The position numbers and the translations under genes were made by a program. A stretch of DNA of 64,000 nt from positions 372,001 through 436,000 of the forward strand of contig NZ_CP080519.1 in NCBI RefSeq assembly GCF_019468465.1. Direction: 5' to 3'. Positions 52,032 through 59,045 of this stretch are shown here, in pieces. Source of the DNA: Amycolatopsis sp. DSM 110486 (GTDB lineage Bacteria; Actinomycetota; Actinomycetes; Mycobacteriales; Pseudonocardiaceae). The notes below the pieces were generated by a model. It saw only the letters and a list, made by a program, of their open reading frames with translations. It did no database searches and was not told where the DNA came from. Position 1 is the first letter of the stretch. Every line of letters begins with the position of its first letter.

Positions 52032-52160
52032 ATGACGAACACGCGAAAGCGAGGGACGCAGCGCCGGAATCCGGCCGCCGCGATCGTCGCCGTGCGCTCG
52101 TCCGGCCGGAAACCCTTCACCTGGACCGTCACCGGCATTACGGTCGGCTCCCCACCCTGA
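52032..52160 (+). CDS. 42-aa basic orphan peptide
   Basis: An ATG at 52032 with GAGGGGGCAAGG before it opens 42 codons (MTNTRKRGTQRRNP, AAAIVAVRSSGRKPF, TWTVTGITVGSPP). The first 14 residues are strongly basic and the rest is beta-prone and Gly/Pro rich. No family is known. An intrinsic terminator begins 25 bases after the stop, which supports a real short transcript. It lies just before a tRNA array and downstream of decayed genes. It could be a leader, toxin-like or precursor peptide; this is open. Confidence 0.45.
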   Translation: MTNTRKRGTQRRNPAAAIVAVRSSGRKPFTWTVTGITVGSPP

Positions 52161-52184
52161 CACGGCACTTCGTCAGGTCGAGGG

Positions 52185-52220
52185 AGCCGCCCATCGGGAA
52201 ACCGATCCGGGCGGCTTTCT
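52185..52220 (+). terminator. intrinsic terminator before the tRNA array
   Basis: AGCCGCCCATCGG (52185-52197) pairs with CCGAT and GGGCGGCT (52202-52216) with a two-base bulge, a GAAA loop and TTTCT after it. It closes the 42-codon gene. Confidence 0.8.
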
Positions 52221-52240
52221 CTGTTTCGCGCGGTCAATTT

Positions 52241-52313
52241 ACCGGTGAGCTTCCGGAGAGAGCGCGGCGGTCTCCAAAACCGTTCGCCGAAGGTTCGACT
52301 CCTTCCACCGGTG
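52241..52313 (+). tRNA. tRNA-Trp (CCA)
   Basis: Acceptor ACCGGTG/CACCGGT, D arm GCTT/GAGC, anticodon stem GCGGT/ACCGT with loop CTCCAAA (anticodon CCA at 52274-52276), T arm GAAGG-TTCGACT-CCTTC, discriminator G. It is 73 bases without CCA. Three bases instead of one separate D and anticodon stems, so the body is slightly unusual. Confidence 0.75.
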
Positions 52314-52413
52314 CTTCGCGCCGCCTTTCCGGTGACGTGTTCTTTGAAATTTGCACTCTTTGACAATTACACAGCGGAGCAACACTTTTCACGCCGCAGG
52401 CTCGCGGCGTCGC

Positions 52414-52486
52414 GCGGTCGTGGTGAACTCGGCGGACACGTCGGTCTTCCAAACCGAAGCAGAGGGTTCGATGCCCTCCGGCCGCT
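52414..52486 (+). tRNA. tRNA-Gly (TCC)
   Basis: Acceptor GCGGTCG/CGGCCGC (one G.U), D arm GTG/CAC, anticodon stem TCGGT/ACCGA with loop CTTCCAA (anticodon TCC at 52448-52450), T arm GAGGG-TTCGATG-CCCTC, discriminator T. The T loop ends in G instead of a pyrimidine. A possible promoter TTGACA lies at about 52360. Confidence 0.8.
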
Positions 52487-52500
52487 CGCAGCAGTAGTTC

Positions 52501-52572
52501 GCCTCTTCAGCTCACCAGGCAGAGCACCCGTCTCGTAAACGGAAGGACCGGGTTCGAGTCCCGGAAGAGGCT
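52501..52572 (+). tRNA. tRNA-Thr (CGT)
   Basis: Acceptor GCCTCTT/AAGAGGC is perfect, D arm GCTC/GAGC, anticodon loop CTCGTAA (anticodon CGT) on a stem CCCGT/ACGGA with one end mismatch, T arm CCGGG-TTCGAGT-CCCGG, discriminator T. It is 15 bases after the Gly gene. Confidence 0.85.
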
Positions 52573-52608
52573 CGTGACGGCGGAGGGCCCGCCCTCCCCG
52601 CTGCACCA

Positions 52609-52667
52609 CGAGGTGGAGCACGGCGGTCTGTGCAGCGCCGGACCAGGTTCGACTCCTGGCACCTCGA
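52609..52667 (+). ncRNA. 59-base tRNA-like RNA lacking a D arm
   Basis: Acceptor CGAGGTG/CACCTCG pairs perfectly and the T arm CCAGG-TTCGACT-CCTGG is intact, but only five bases lie between the acceptor and a stem CGGCG/CGCCG with a 10-base loop GTCTGTGCAG. There is no room for a D arm. The anticodon could be GCA (Cys) or GTG (His). A standard tRNA predictor may miss it. It may be a decayed tRNA or a truncated adaptor. Confidence 0.5.
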
Positions 52668-52727
52668 CTCGCGCGGCACCCGTTGCCGCGCATGGGGATG
52701 AACCTCGCGGGTTTCCCTCCCCTTTCC

Positions 52728-52799
52728 GGATCGCTGGCTCAACGGCAGAGCAGCCGACTCTTACTCGGCGGGTTCGGGGTTCGACTCCCCGGCGATCCA
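52728..52799 (+). tRNA. tRNA-Lys (CTT)
   Basis: Acceptor GGATCGC/GCGATCC is perfect, D arm GCTC/GAGC with GG in the loop, anticodon stem GCCGA/TCGGC and loop CTCTTAC (anticodon CTT at 52760-52762), T arm CGGGG-TTCGACT-CCCCG, discriminator A. Position 38 of the loop is C, as in the next Lys gene. Confidence 0.9.
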
Positions 52800-52834
52800 C
52801 TTCGCGCCACGGGCCCGTGCGACCCGCGGCGCGA

Positions 52835-52908
52835 GGGCCGCTAGCTCAACCGCGCAGAGCAGCCGACTTTTACTCGGCGGGTTCAGGGTTCGACTCCCTG
52901 GCGGCCCA
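52835..52908 (+). tRNA. tRNA-Lys (TTT)
   Basis: Acceptor GGGCCGC/GCGGCCC is perfect, D arm GCTC/GAGC, anticodon stem GCCGA/TCGGC and loop CTTTTAC (anticodon TTT), T arm CAGGG-TTCGACT-CCCTG, discriminator A. The body closely resembles the preceding Lys gene. The D loop AACCGCGCA lacks the usual GG pair, which is atypical. Confidence 0.85.
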
Positions 52909-52913
52909 CTCTT

Positions 52914-52986
52914 TCCCCTGAGGCGCAACAGGCTGCGCACCCGACTGTTACTCGGGAGGTACCAGGTTCGAGTCCTGGCGGGGGAG
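52914..52986 (+). tRNA. tRNA-Asn (GTT)
   Basis: Acceptor TCCCCTG/CGGGGGA (one G.U), D arm GCGC/GCGC, anticodon stem CCCGA/TCGGG and loop CTGTTAC (anticodon GTT), T arm CCAGG-TTCGAGT-CCTGG, discriminator G. It is only five bases after the Lys(TTT) gene. Confidence 0.88.
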
Positions 52987-53030
52987 CTCGTCTTGCCCGA
53001 GGTCCCCCGTGGACCGGGGCACGACCCGAC

Positions 53031-53099
53031 GGGAGACGCGCCGGAGCGCAGACGATCCTTGCAAGATCGCCGCGGTGGGTTCGACACCCACGTCTTCCA
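53031..53099 (+). tRNA. tRNA-Ala-like (TGC) with short D arm
   Basis: Acceptor GGGAGAC/GTCTTCC (one G.U), shortened D region GCGCCGGAGCGC, anticodon stem CGATC/GATCG with loop CTTGCAA (anticodon TGC at 53060-53062), T arm GTGGG-TTCGACA-CCCAC, discriminator A. It is 69 bases. The T loop ends in A. No G3.U70 pair, the usual Ala identity element, is present in its normal form; the wobble is at positions 3 and 70 with G.T, which does match G3.U70. Confidence 0.7.
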
Positions 53100-53120
53100 C
53101 TCCCACAATCCACCCGACGC

Positions 53121-53254
53121 GGGCGTGTAGCTCAGAGGAAGAGCACCCCGCCGACGCCGAGGAGCCCCGGGTTCGACGCCCGGCGGGACACCGAAGGACA
53201 CAAGCCCCTGGTTCGAGGCCCCGAAGGACGGGGGTGCGAGCCCAGCCGGCCCAC
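53121..53254 (+). pseudogene. degenerate tRNA-like block (Val-like 5' half, repeated T arms)
   Basis: GGGCGTG TA GCTC AGAGGAA GAGC is a normal tRNA 5' half, followed by an anticodon arm with loop CCGACGC (GAC-like) on a mismatched stem, and a perfect T arm CCGGG-TTCGACG-CCCGG at 53167-53183. The following CGGGACA does not pair with the acceptor. A second T-arm-like GGTTCGAGGCC (about 53210) and a third GGGTGCGAGCCC follow, and the final CCGGCCCACC pairs partly with the 5' GGGC. It looks like a tRNA with an internal duplication or two fused remnants. Confidence 0.45.
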
Positions 53255-53477
53255 CTCGCCCGTGACCTCCTCGACGGCACCGCGCGCAGTCCGGCAACCA
53301 GCGGACTTCACAAGCCACACCCAGCTTTGCCGCTTTGTCGACGTTCGGCGTCTGCCGGCGTCGAACCACACCCCTCCCGGCATAACGTTCTACAGAACTT
53401 TGACGATTGACGGAGGATGAATAGAATCTGCCTAGGCAAGCGACTCGACCACGTCCACCTCACCCAAGGCTGGCGCG
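53255..53477. promoter_or_regulatory. gene-free stretch with a sigma-70-like promoter
   Basis: TTGACG at 53400-53405, 16 bases, TAGAAT at 53422-53427 is a good housekeeping promoter reading rightward. What it served is now reduced to the ligase fragment at 53478. A 23-codon frame at 53418 overlaps the promoter and is not credible. The rest has no recognisable gene. Confidence 0.45.
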
Positions 53478-53624
53478 ATGCCGACTGACTCCGTCACACC
53501 CCCCACGTTCAACGCGGCCGACTACCTCGTCGCCCAGCACCTCCGCGACGGCCAGCGCCACCTTGACGGCGCTCCGGGAAGCCGGTCCCGGAACCCGTTG
53601 TCTGAATTTCGACTCATGCGGTGA
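53478..53624 (+). pseudogene. N-terminal fragment, probably of an aryl-CoA ligase
   Basis: MPTDSVTPPTFNAADYLVAQ HLRDGQRH resembles the first residues of benzoate/aminobenzoate-CoA ligases, in which an FNAAxYxVDRHV motif opens the protein. The homology ends after about 30 codons and the frame stops at 53622. A promoter lies 50 bases upstream. A ligase fragment fits the aromatic theme of the neighbouring remnants, but the assignment rests on one short motif. Confidence 0.35.
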
Positions 53625-53855
53625 AGTCCCCTCTCGCGGTGAGTGCCACTCGCCGGCAAAGGGATAGGACCTCGGGTTACGCACCCGGCCAGGACGGCTT
53701 CCGGCCGCGACCCTGAATGTCCACATCAGACAACCGCCCTGACCAGCACACAACCGAACAAAAGCAAGCCCTGGTCCCATCCCCTGAGAACCCTTGTGCC
53801 CGCCCGGACCGGCTCCTATGGTCCGTCAGACGTCTGACGTCTGAGGAGGCAGCGG
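53625..53855 (+). promoter_or_regulatory. promoter and operator of the ABC importer operon
   Basis: TTGTGC (53794-53799), 17 bases, TATGGT (53817-53822) is a likely promoter. TCAGACGTCTGA at 53826-53837 is a perfect palindrome over the expected start, and CGTCTGA repeats directly after it, a GntR-like arrangement. GAGGAGG at about 53843 is the ribosome site. No gene is seen in the first 150 bases. Confidence 0.55.
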
Positions 53856-54701
53856 ATGGTGGCGAACCGTGTCGACGGCCCGGCCGGACGAACCGAGCGT
53901 GACGGACCGGTGGACTCCCAGGACGACCGCGACCGGCGGGCGGACCGGCGGCACCGGTGGGTGGTCCGCGGCGGGCAGTGGGGCGTCGGCGTGCTGATCA
54001 TCGTGCTGTGGCAGCTGGCCGGAGAGGTGTTCGGGGCGTTCACGGTGAGCAGCCCGTGGCTGATCGTGCAGCGCATCGTCGAGCTGGTCAGCGGGGGCAC
54101 CCTGTGGCCGGACCTGGGGACCACGCTGGCGGAGACCTTTGCCGGGCTGGCGATCGGCATGGTGATCGGCGTGGCGCTGGGCGTGCTGATCGCGCCGTCG
54201 AAAACCGTCGGACGCTGGTTCTACCCGTACATCATGGCGCTCTACAGCCTGCCGCGCGTGGCGCTCGCGCCGCTGTTCATCGTGTGGTTCGGGATCGGCC
54301 TGGAGTCCAAGATCTTCATGGTCGTGACCATGGTCGTGTTCGTCGCCTTCTACAACACCTACCAGGGCATGCGCGGCATCGAGCCCGACCTGCTCGAGAT
54401 GACGCGCAGCTTCCGCGCGCCGTGGACGGCCCGGCTGCGGTGGGCCATCCTCCCCTCGATCGCGCCCTGGATCCTGACCAGCCTGCGGCTGTCGATCGCG
54501 CTGGCGCTGATCGGCGCGGTGATCGCCGAGCTCGTCGGCGCGAGCCAGGGGCTGGGCTACTACATGGGTTACGCCGCCAACGTGCTCGACACCACCGGAG
54601 TCTTCGCGGGCCTGGTGATCATCACCGTGATCGCCATGCTCGCCGAACAGCTCGTCGCGCTCGTCGAACGACGGGTCCTGCGTCACCGCGCCACCCGCTG
54701 A
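53856..54701 (+). CDS. NitT/TauT-type ABC transporter permease
   Basis: A 281-residue permease (SsuC/TauC family) with six or so helices after a 40-residue basic cytosolic start. The EAA-like loop reads EMTRSFRAPWTARLRWAILP and the periplasmic-side blocks are YSLPRVALAPLFIVWFGIG and ELVGASQGLGYYM. The ATG at 53856 follows GAGGAGG. It is first of an operon with the binding protein, ATPase and an amidohydrolase; the imported compound is probably the substrate of that hydrolase. Confidence 0.9.
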   Translation: MVANRVDGPAGRTERDGPVDSQDDRDRRADRRHRWVVRGGQWGVGVLIIVLWQLAGEVFGAFTVSSPWLIVQRIVELVSGGTLWPDLGTTLAETFAGLAIGMVIGVALGVLIAPSKTVGRWFYPYIMALYSLPRVALAPLFIVWFGIGLESKIFMVVTMVVFVAFYNTYQGMRGIEPDLLEMTRSFRAPWTARLRWAILPSIAPWILTSLRLSIALALIGAVIAELVGASQGLGYYMGYAANVLDTTGVFAGLVIITVIAMLAEQLVALVERRVLRHRATR

Positions 54702-54739
54702 GGTCCCCTCCGACCACGTCACAGATGAGGACACCACCG

Positions 54740-55720
54740 ATGACCACCCTCTCCCGCATCACGGCCACCGTGGCCGCGCTCGCACTGACCGCGACCGCCA
54801 CCGCGTGCGGCAGCTCGTCGGCCGGCAGCGGCGGCGACTCCAAGACGATCAGGGTCGAGCTGTTCTGCAGCGGCCTGGCGCCCATCGCCGCCGAGCTCGC
54901 GCAGAACAGCGGGATCGCGGCGCAGAAGGGCATCACCATCAAGCCCATGTGCGTCACCAGCGGCTCCACGGCCACCAACGCGCTCATCGGCGGCAGCGCC
55001 GACGTGTTCATGGGCGACATCGGGCACGTCGTGCTGGCGCAGAAAAAGGGCGTGAAGATGCGCGCCTACGCCGTGGCCAACGACCGCTTCTCCTACCTCA
55101 TGGTCGCCCGCAACGACATCGCCTCGGTCAAGGACCTCGCCGGCAAGAAGGTGGCCGTGACCGCGCCGGGCACGCTGTCGGACACGGAAATGCAGAAGGC
55201 GGCGCTGGACGCCGGGCTGAACCCGAAGAAGGACCTGACCGTCGTCAGCGGCGGGGCCGGCGCGACGATGCAGGCCGAGCTCAACGGCGGCCAGGTCGTG
55301 GCCGGGATGACGAGCCAGCCCGACACGCTGCAGCTGCTGCGGACCGGGAAGTTCAAGGTCCTGTGGCAGGAGCCGGACTACCACTACGTCGACATCGTGG
55401 CGATGGCCGACCAGGACTGGGTTTCCGGGCACCAGGACCTCATGAAGACCTTCCTCGCCGCGATGGACGAGGCGTCCGCGCAGGCCAAGGCCAACCCGGA
55501 CCAGGCGACGACCTGGATGAAGAAGCAGGGCTACAAGATCAGCGACGCCGACCTCAAGACGATCGTCACCGAGGCCATCAAGAGCGTGCCCGACGGTCTC
55601 AAGGCCGAGGACGCGGTCGTCAAGTCCTCGACGGATCTGTTGGTGCGTACCGGGTTCCTCACCAACCCGGTTCCGTCCACTCAGGACATCTTCGACTACA
55701 GCCTGCTGCCCGCGAAGTAG
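54740..55720 (+). CDS. ABC transporter substrate-binding lipoprotein (NMT1/TauA-like)
   Basis: A 326-residue lipoprotein: signal peptide with lipobox TATACGS and a Ser/Gly linker, then a periplasmic-binding fold of the NMT1/THI5/TauA type (GGSADVFMGDIGHVVLAQKK, VKDLAGKKVAVTAPGTLSDT). It binds the solute outside the membrane for the permease encoded just upstream. The ATG at 54740 starts the signal peptide; an in-frame ATG five codons earlier is possible. Confidence 0.9.
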   Translation: MTTLSRITATVAALALTATATACGSSSAGSGGDSKTIRVELFCSGLAPIAAELAQNSGIAAQKGITIKPMCVTSGSTATNALIGGSADVFMGDIGHVVLAQKKGVKMRAYAVANDRFSYLMVARNDIASVKDLAGKKVAVTAPGTLSDTEMQKAALDAGLNPKKDLTVVSGGAGATMQAELNGGQVVAGMTSQPDTLQLLRTGKFKVLWQEPDYHYVDIVAMADQDWVSGHQDLMKTFLAAMDEASAQAKANPDQATTWMKKQGYKISDADLKTIVTEAIKSVPDGLKAEDAVVKSSTDLLVRTGFLTNPVPSTQDIFDYSLLPAK

Positions 55721-55734
55721 CCGGGAGGACCACG

Positions 55735-56556
55735 ATGACCGCGAAACCCGAGGCCCTGGCGCCCTCGGCCGGGCCCGCCACGTCGACCCCGAAGCTCAGC
55801 CTGCGCGAGGTCGGGCTCAGCTACCGCACCCCGAAGGGCCGGTTCGTCGCGCTCGACGACGTGACCCTCGATCTCGCCCCCGGTGAGTTCGTGGCGCTCG
55901 TCGGGCCCAGCGGCTGCGGGAAGTCCACGCTGCTCAAGCTGATCGCGGGCCTGCTGCCCACCACCACGGGCGAGATCCGGCTCGACGGCGCACCTGTGCC
56001 CGAAGGCGTACCGGAGGGCGTGGGCCTGGTTTTCCAGTCCGACGCGCTGTTCCCGTGGCGCACCGTCGCGGACAACATCCGCTTCCCGTTGGCGTTGAAG
56101 GGAGTCCCCGCCGAAGAGCAACGGGCCGAGGTGCGCCGGCTGGTCGAGCTGGTCGGGCTCACGTCGTTCGAGCAGAGCTACCCCAACCAGCTCTCCGGCG
56201 GCATGCGCAAGCGCGTCGGAATCGCCCGCGCGCTGGCGTACGACCCGGACGTCTACCTCATGGACGAACCGTTCGGGCCGCTGGACGCGCAGATGCGGAT
56301 CCGCCTCGGCGGCGAGTTCCTCTCCATCTGGGAGAACCTCGGCAAGAGCGTGGTCTTCGTGACCCACGACGTCGAGGAGGCCGTGGCGATGGCCGACCGC
56401 GTGCTCGTGATGAGCCGCGGTCCCGGCACGATCAAGGAGGAGTTCCGCATCTCCCTGGACCGGCCGCGGCACTTCCAGGAAGTCCGGTTCGAACCCGAGT
56501 TCCAGCGCCTGCAGCGGGCGATCTGGCGAAGCCTGGCCGAGGAGTTCGACGAGTGA
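55735..56556 (+). CDS. ABC transporter ATP-binding protein (SsuB/TauB-like)
   Basis: A 273-residue ATPase: Walker A VGPSGCGKSTLLKLI, Q loop LVFQSDALFPW, signature NQLSGGMRKRVGIARAL, Walker B VYLMDEPFGPLDAQ and the switch His in VFVTHDVEEAV. GGGAGG precedes the ATG. Its TGA overlaps the GTG of the amidohydrolase, so transport and hydrolysis are coupled. Confidence 0.95.
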   Translation: MTAKPEALAPSAGPATSTPKLSLREVGLSYRTPKGRFVALDDVTLDLAPGEFVALVGPSGCGKSTLLKLIAGLLPTTTGEIRLDGAPVPEGVPEGVGLVFQSDALFPWRTVADNIRFPLALKGVPAEEQRAEVRRLVELVGLTSFEQSYPNQLSGGMRKRVGIARALAYDPDVYLMDEPFGPLDAQMRIRLGGEFLSIWENLGKSVVFVTHDVEEAVAMADRVLVMSRGPGTIKEEFRISLDRPRHFQEVRFEPEFQRLQRAIWRSLAEEFDE

Positions 56557-57605
56557 TCATCGACTGCCACAACCACGTGCTTGCGACCGCACTGCCACCC
56601 GGCCACGACCGGTTCGTGCGCGAGATGCGGGCGCCCGGGCACCGGCGGGCGGGCCGGCTGCCCGCCTACCGGGCGGCCACCGACGAGGACTGGGTCGGCC
56701 TGGAAGGCGACCTGGACCCGATCGACCCGGGCACGCTCGTCGACGACCACGTGAGCGCAGGCGTGGACCGCGCGACCGTGCTGGCCGTCGCGCCCTCGAC
56801 GTACACCACCTACGGCGAACGCGGGACCATCGACCTCGGCCGCGTGACCGATGTGGACGGTCCGCTGGAAGTGGCCAAGAGCAACGACTACATCGCCTCG
56901 CTCACCCGGCGCCACCCCGAGCTCATCGGCATGAGCGCCGTGAACCCGAAGTTCCGCGGCGTCGAGTGGGCCCGCGACGAGCTGACCCGCGCCGTCGGCG
57001 AGCTGGGCCTGCAAGGGCTGAAGCTCTACCCCATGTACGACCACTACGCCCCCGCCGACCGCGACCTCGCCTTCCCGATCTACGAACGCGCGGTCGAGCT
57101 CGGCATCGGCGTGATGGTCCACATGGGAACGTCCTCGGCCAAGGACACCGTGCTCGACTACGGCCGGCCCGGCGCGCTCGACGAGGTCGCCCGGCACTTC
57201 CCCGGCCTGCCGCTGCTGGTGTGCCACGCCGGGTTCCCCTGGGTCGACGAGTGCCTCGCCATGGTGGCCCGCCACGACAACACCTACCTCGACATCAGCA
57301 TGTTCGCCACGAAGTCCACGCAGCGCCAGCTCTACGACTTCCTCCTGCGCGCGCAGCAGCTGGGCTGCCCGCTGTCGCGGATCTGCTGGGGCACCGACTA
57401 CCCCGGGGGCGGCAAACCGGCCGTCCTGCTGCCGAAGCTCACGCTCGTCAACGACGTCGCCGACCCCGGCGCGCCGATCTCGCGCCTGGACGTGGCGAAC
57501 ATGGTGGGCGGGAACTGGGCGCGCTTCGCCGGGCTGACCGACTGGAGCGAGCAGGAGACGCTGGAGCAGCTGGAGGCGTGGGAACCTCGGTGGCGCGACT
57601 CGTGA
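56553..57605 (+). CDS. amidohydrolase-2 family hydrolase
   Basis: A 350-residue metal-dependent hydrolase: IIDCHNHVLATAL gives the HxH, LQGLKLYPMYDHYAP the Lys/His block, IGVMVHMGTSS the third His, LLVCHAGFPWVDE the fourth and CWGTDYPGG the acid. The family includes ACMSD-type decarboxylases and lactonases. The GTG overlaps the ATPase stop (GTGA). Being the last gene of an uptake operon, it probably starts breakdown of the imported compound. Confidence 0.88.
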   Translation: MIIDCHNHVLATALPPGHDRFVREMRAPGHRRAGRLPAYRAATDEDWVGLEGDLDPIDPGTLVDDHVSAGVDRATVLAVAPSTYTTYGERGTIDLGRVTDVDGPLEVAKSNDYIASLTRRHPELIGMSAVNPKFRGVEWARDELTRAVGELGLQGLKLYPMYDHYAPADRDLAFPIYERAVELGIGVMVHMGTSSAKDTVLDYGRPGALDEVARHFPGLPLLVCHAGFPWVDECLAMVARHDNTYLDISMFATKSTQRQLYDFLLRAQQLGCPLSRICWGTDYPGGGKPAVLLPKLTLVNDVADPGAPISRLDVANMVGGNWARFAGLTDWSEQETLEQLEAWEPRWRDS

Positions 57606-57750
57606 CAGCTCGTGATCACCCGTCTGCCTGGCCCAGGGTGGGTTCAGGACCCGGCGCGAGGTCATTACGCTCGGAGGGTGCCGATCGACTGTGCGTGTCG
57701 GCAGCGTTGCCGTACGACGGGCCGTGAGGCCGCCCCGGGGAGGACAACCG

Positions 57751-58521
57751 ATGGTCATGCGTGAGCCGGAGCTGACACCCGTCTCCATCCAGACGGTCGC
57801 CGCGGACTCCTACCGGCAGGCCAAGGAGCGGATGCGTGAGGCCATCACGCGCTACGCCGCCGAGGGGCGCTACCGCCTGCCGTCGGAGGAAGAGCTCAGC
57901 ACCGCGCTCGGGGTCAGCCGCGCGACGCTGCGCTCGGTGCTGCAGTCGCTGCAGAAGGAAGGCCGCATCCGTCGCCTGCACGGCAGCGGCACCTTCATCA
58001 ACCGCCACACGATCGGCATCGCCGCCAACCTCGCCGAGGCCAGCCCCTTCGTCGACCTACTCACCCAGGCCGGCTACCGCCCCGCCGTCCGCACGCTCGA
58101 CCAGCGCCTCATCGCCCTCGACGACGAGCTCGCCACCTCCCTGGAACTCCCCGCCGGCGAGCGCGCGCTGCGCATCGAACGCGTCTTCGACGCCGACGGC
58201 AAACCCGCGGTCCACAGCGTCGACCACGTCCCCGCCACCTTGCTCGGCGAACATCCCGAAGACAGCGACCCGCGCCGCTCCACCTTCGAGTTCGTCGAAA
58301 CCGACACCGGCACGCCCGTCTGCTACTCCGTCGCCGAGATCCGCCCCGTCCTCCCGCCCACCGCGATCGCCACGGCCCTCGGCCTCCCCCGCACCCGCCC
58401 CGTCCTTCGCCTGCGCCACACCCACATCCGGGCCGACGAGCTCCCAGTGGCGGTCACGGTGGTGCACGTCAATGACGACTACCTGCGGTTTTCGGTGATC
58501 CGGACGTATCTCGACCAGTGA
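57751..58521 (+). CDS. GntR/HutC-family transcriptional regulator
   Basis: A 256-residue GntR protein with an N-terminal winged HTH (RYRLPSEEELSTALGVSRAT, RSVLQSLQKEGRIRRLHGSG) and a C-terminal UTRA domain (LELPAGERALRIERVFDADG, RTRPVLRLRHTHIRADELPV). GGGGAGG before the ATG at 57751 sets the start. It is downstream of the importer operon on the same strand and is the likely owner of the TCAGACGTCTGA operator at 53826. Confidence 0.88.
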   Translation: MVMREPELTPVSIQTVAADSYRQAKERMREAITRYAAEGRYRLPSEEELSTALGVSRATLRSVLQSLQKEGRIRRLHGSGTFINRHTIGIAANLAEASPFVDLLTQAGYRPAVRTLDQRLIALDDELATSLELPAGERALRIERVFDADGKPAVHSVDHVPATLLGEHPEDSDPRRSTFEFVETDTGTPVCYSVAEIRPVLPPTAIATALGLPRTRPVLRLRHTHIRADELPVAVTVVHVNDDYLRFSVIRTYLDQ

Positions 58522-58559
58522 GCCCCGGCGCTTACGCAAGGAGGCTTCGGGACCGTCGG

Positions 58560-59045
58560 TCACACCGCTTGCCGGAAACAACTGCGGTGGAACACCAGCG
58601 GTGCGGCGTCCCCGGCGTGAGCCGCCGAGTGCAGGCGCAGCAGGACGAGGGTGTGGTCACCGGCCTCGAGGGCGCGTTCGATGGTGGTGTCGAACCAGGC
58701 GACGCCGTCGTCGAGGGTGATGGCGCCGTGGGCGGTGGTGGTGAGCGGAAGGCCGGTGAAGCGGCTGTCGGCCGGGCCGGCGAGCTGTCGTGCGACGGTG
58801 CCGTGGTGGCCGGCGAGGACGGAGACACCCAGGTGGGGCGCGCGGCGCAGGGCGGGCCACGTCCGAGACGCGGTGGCGACCGAGAAGGAGACCAGCGGAG
58901 GCTCGAGCGAGACCGAGGTGAACGAGCTCGCCGCGAGTCCCACCGGGCGGCCGTCGATCGACGCGGCGATCGCCACCACGCCGGTCGGGAAGGCGCCGAA
59001 CGCGGCACGCAGCAGGGCAGGGTCGAGCGCGGGTTCACCAGGCAC
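58560..59045 (-). CDS. flavin reductase (split-barrel)
   Basis: A 161-residue flavin reductase: RAAFGAFPTGVVAIAASIDG, LAASSFTSVSLEPPLVSFSV and GDHTLVLLRLHSAAH. It supplies FMNH2 to the two LLM monooxygenases of the same operon. The GTG at 59045 overlaps the hydrolase by 11 bases, an unusually deep but plausible overlap. Confidence 0.9.
   Translation of the reverse strand: MPGEPALDPALLRAAFGAFPTGVVAIAASIDGRPVGLAASSFTSVSLEPPLVSFSVATASRTWPALRRAPHLGVSVLAGHHGTVARQLAGPADSRFTGLPLTTTAHGAITLDDGVAWFDTTIERALEAGDHTLVLLRLHSAAHAGDAAPLVFHRSCFRQAV

Noticed and set aside
52255..53369. Long minus-strand frames across the tRNA array
   Set aside because: They run antisense to well-paired tRNA genes and have no protein-like composition.
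53418..53489. 23-codon frame with an upstream GGAGG
   Set aside because: It starts inside the spacer of a good promoter and shows no conserved character.
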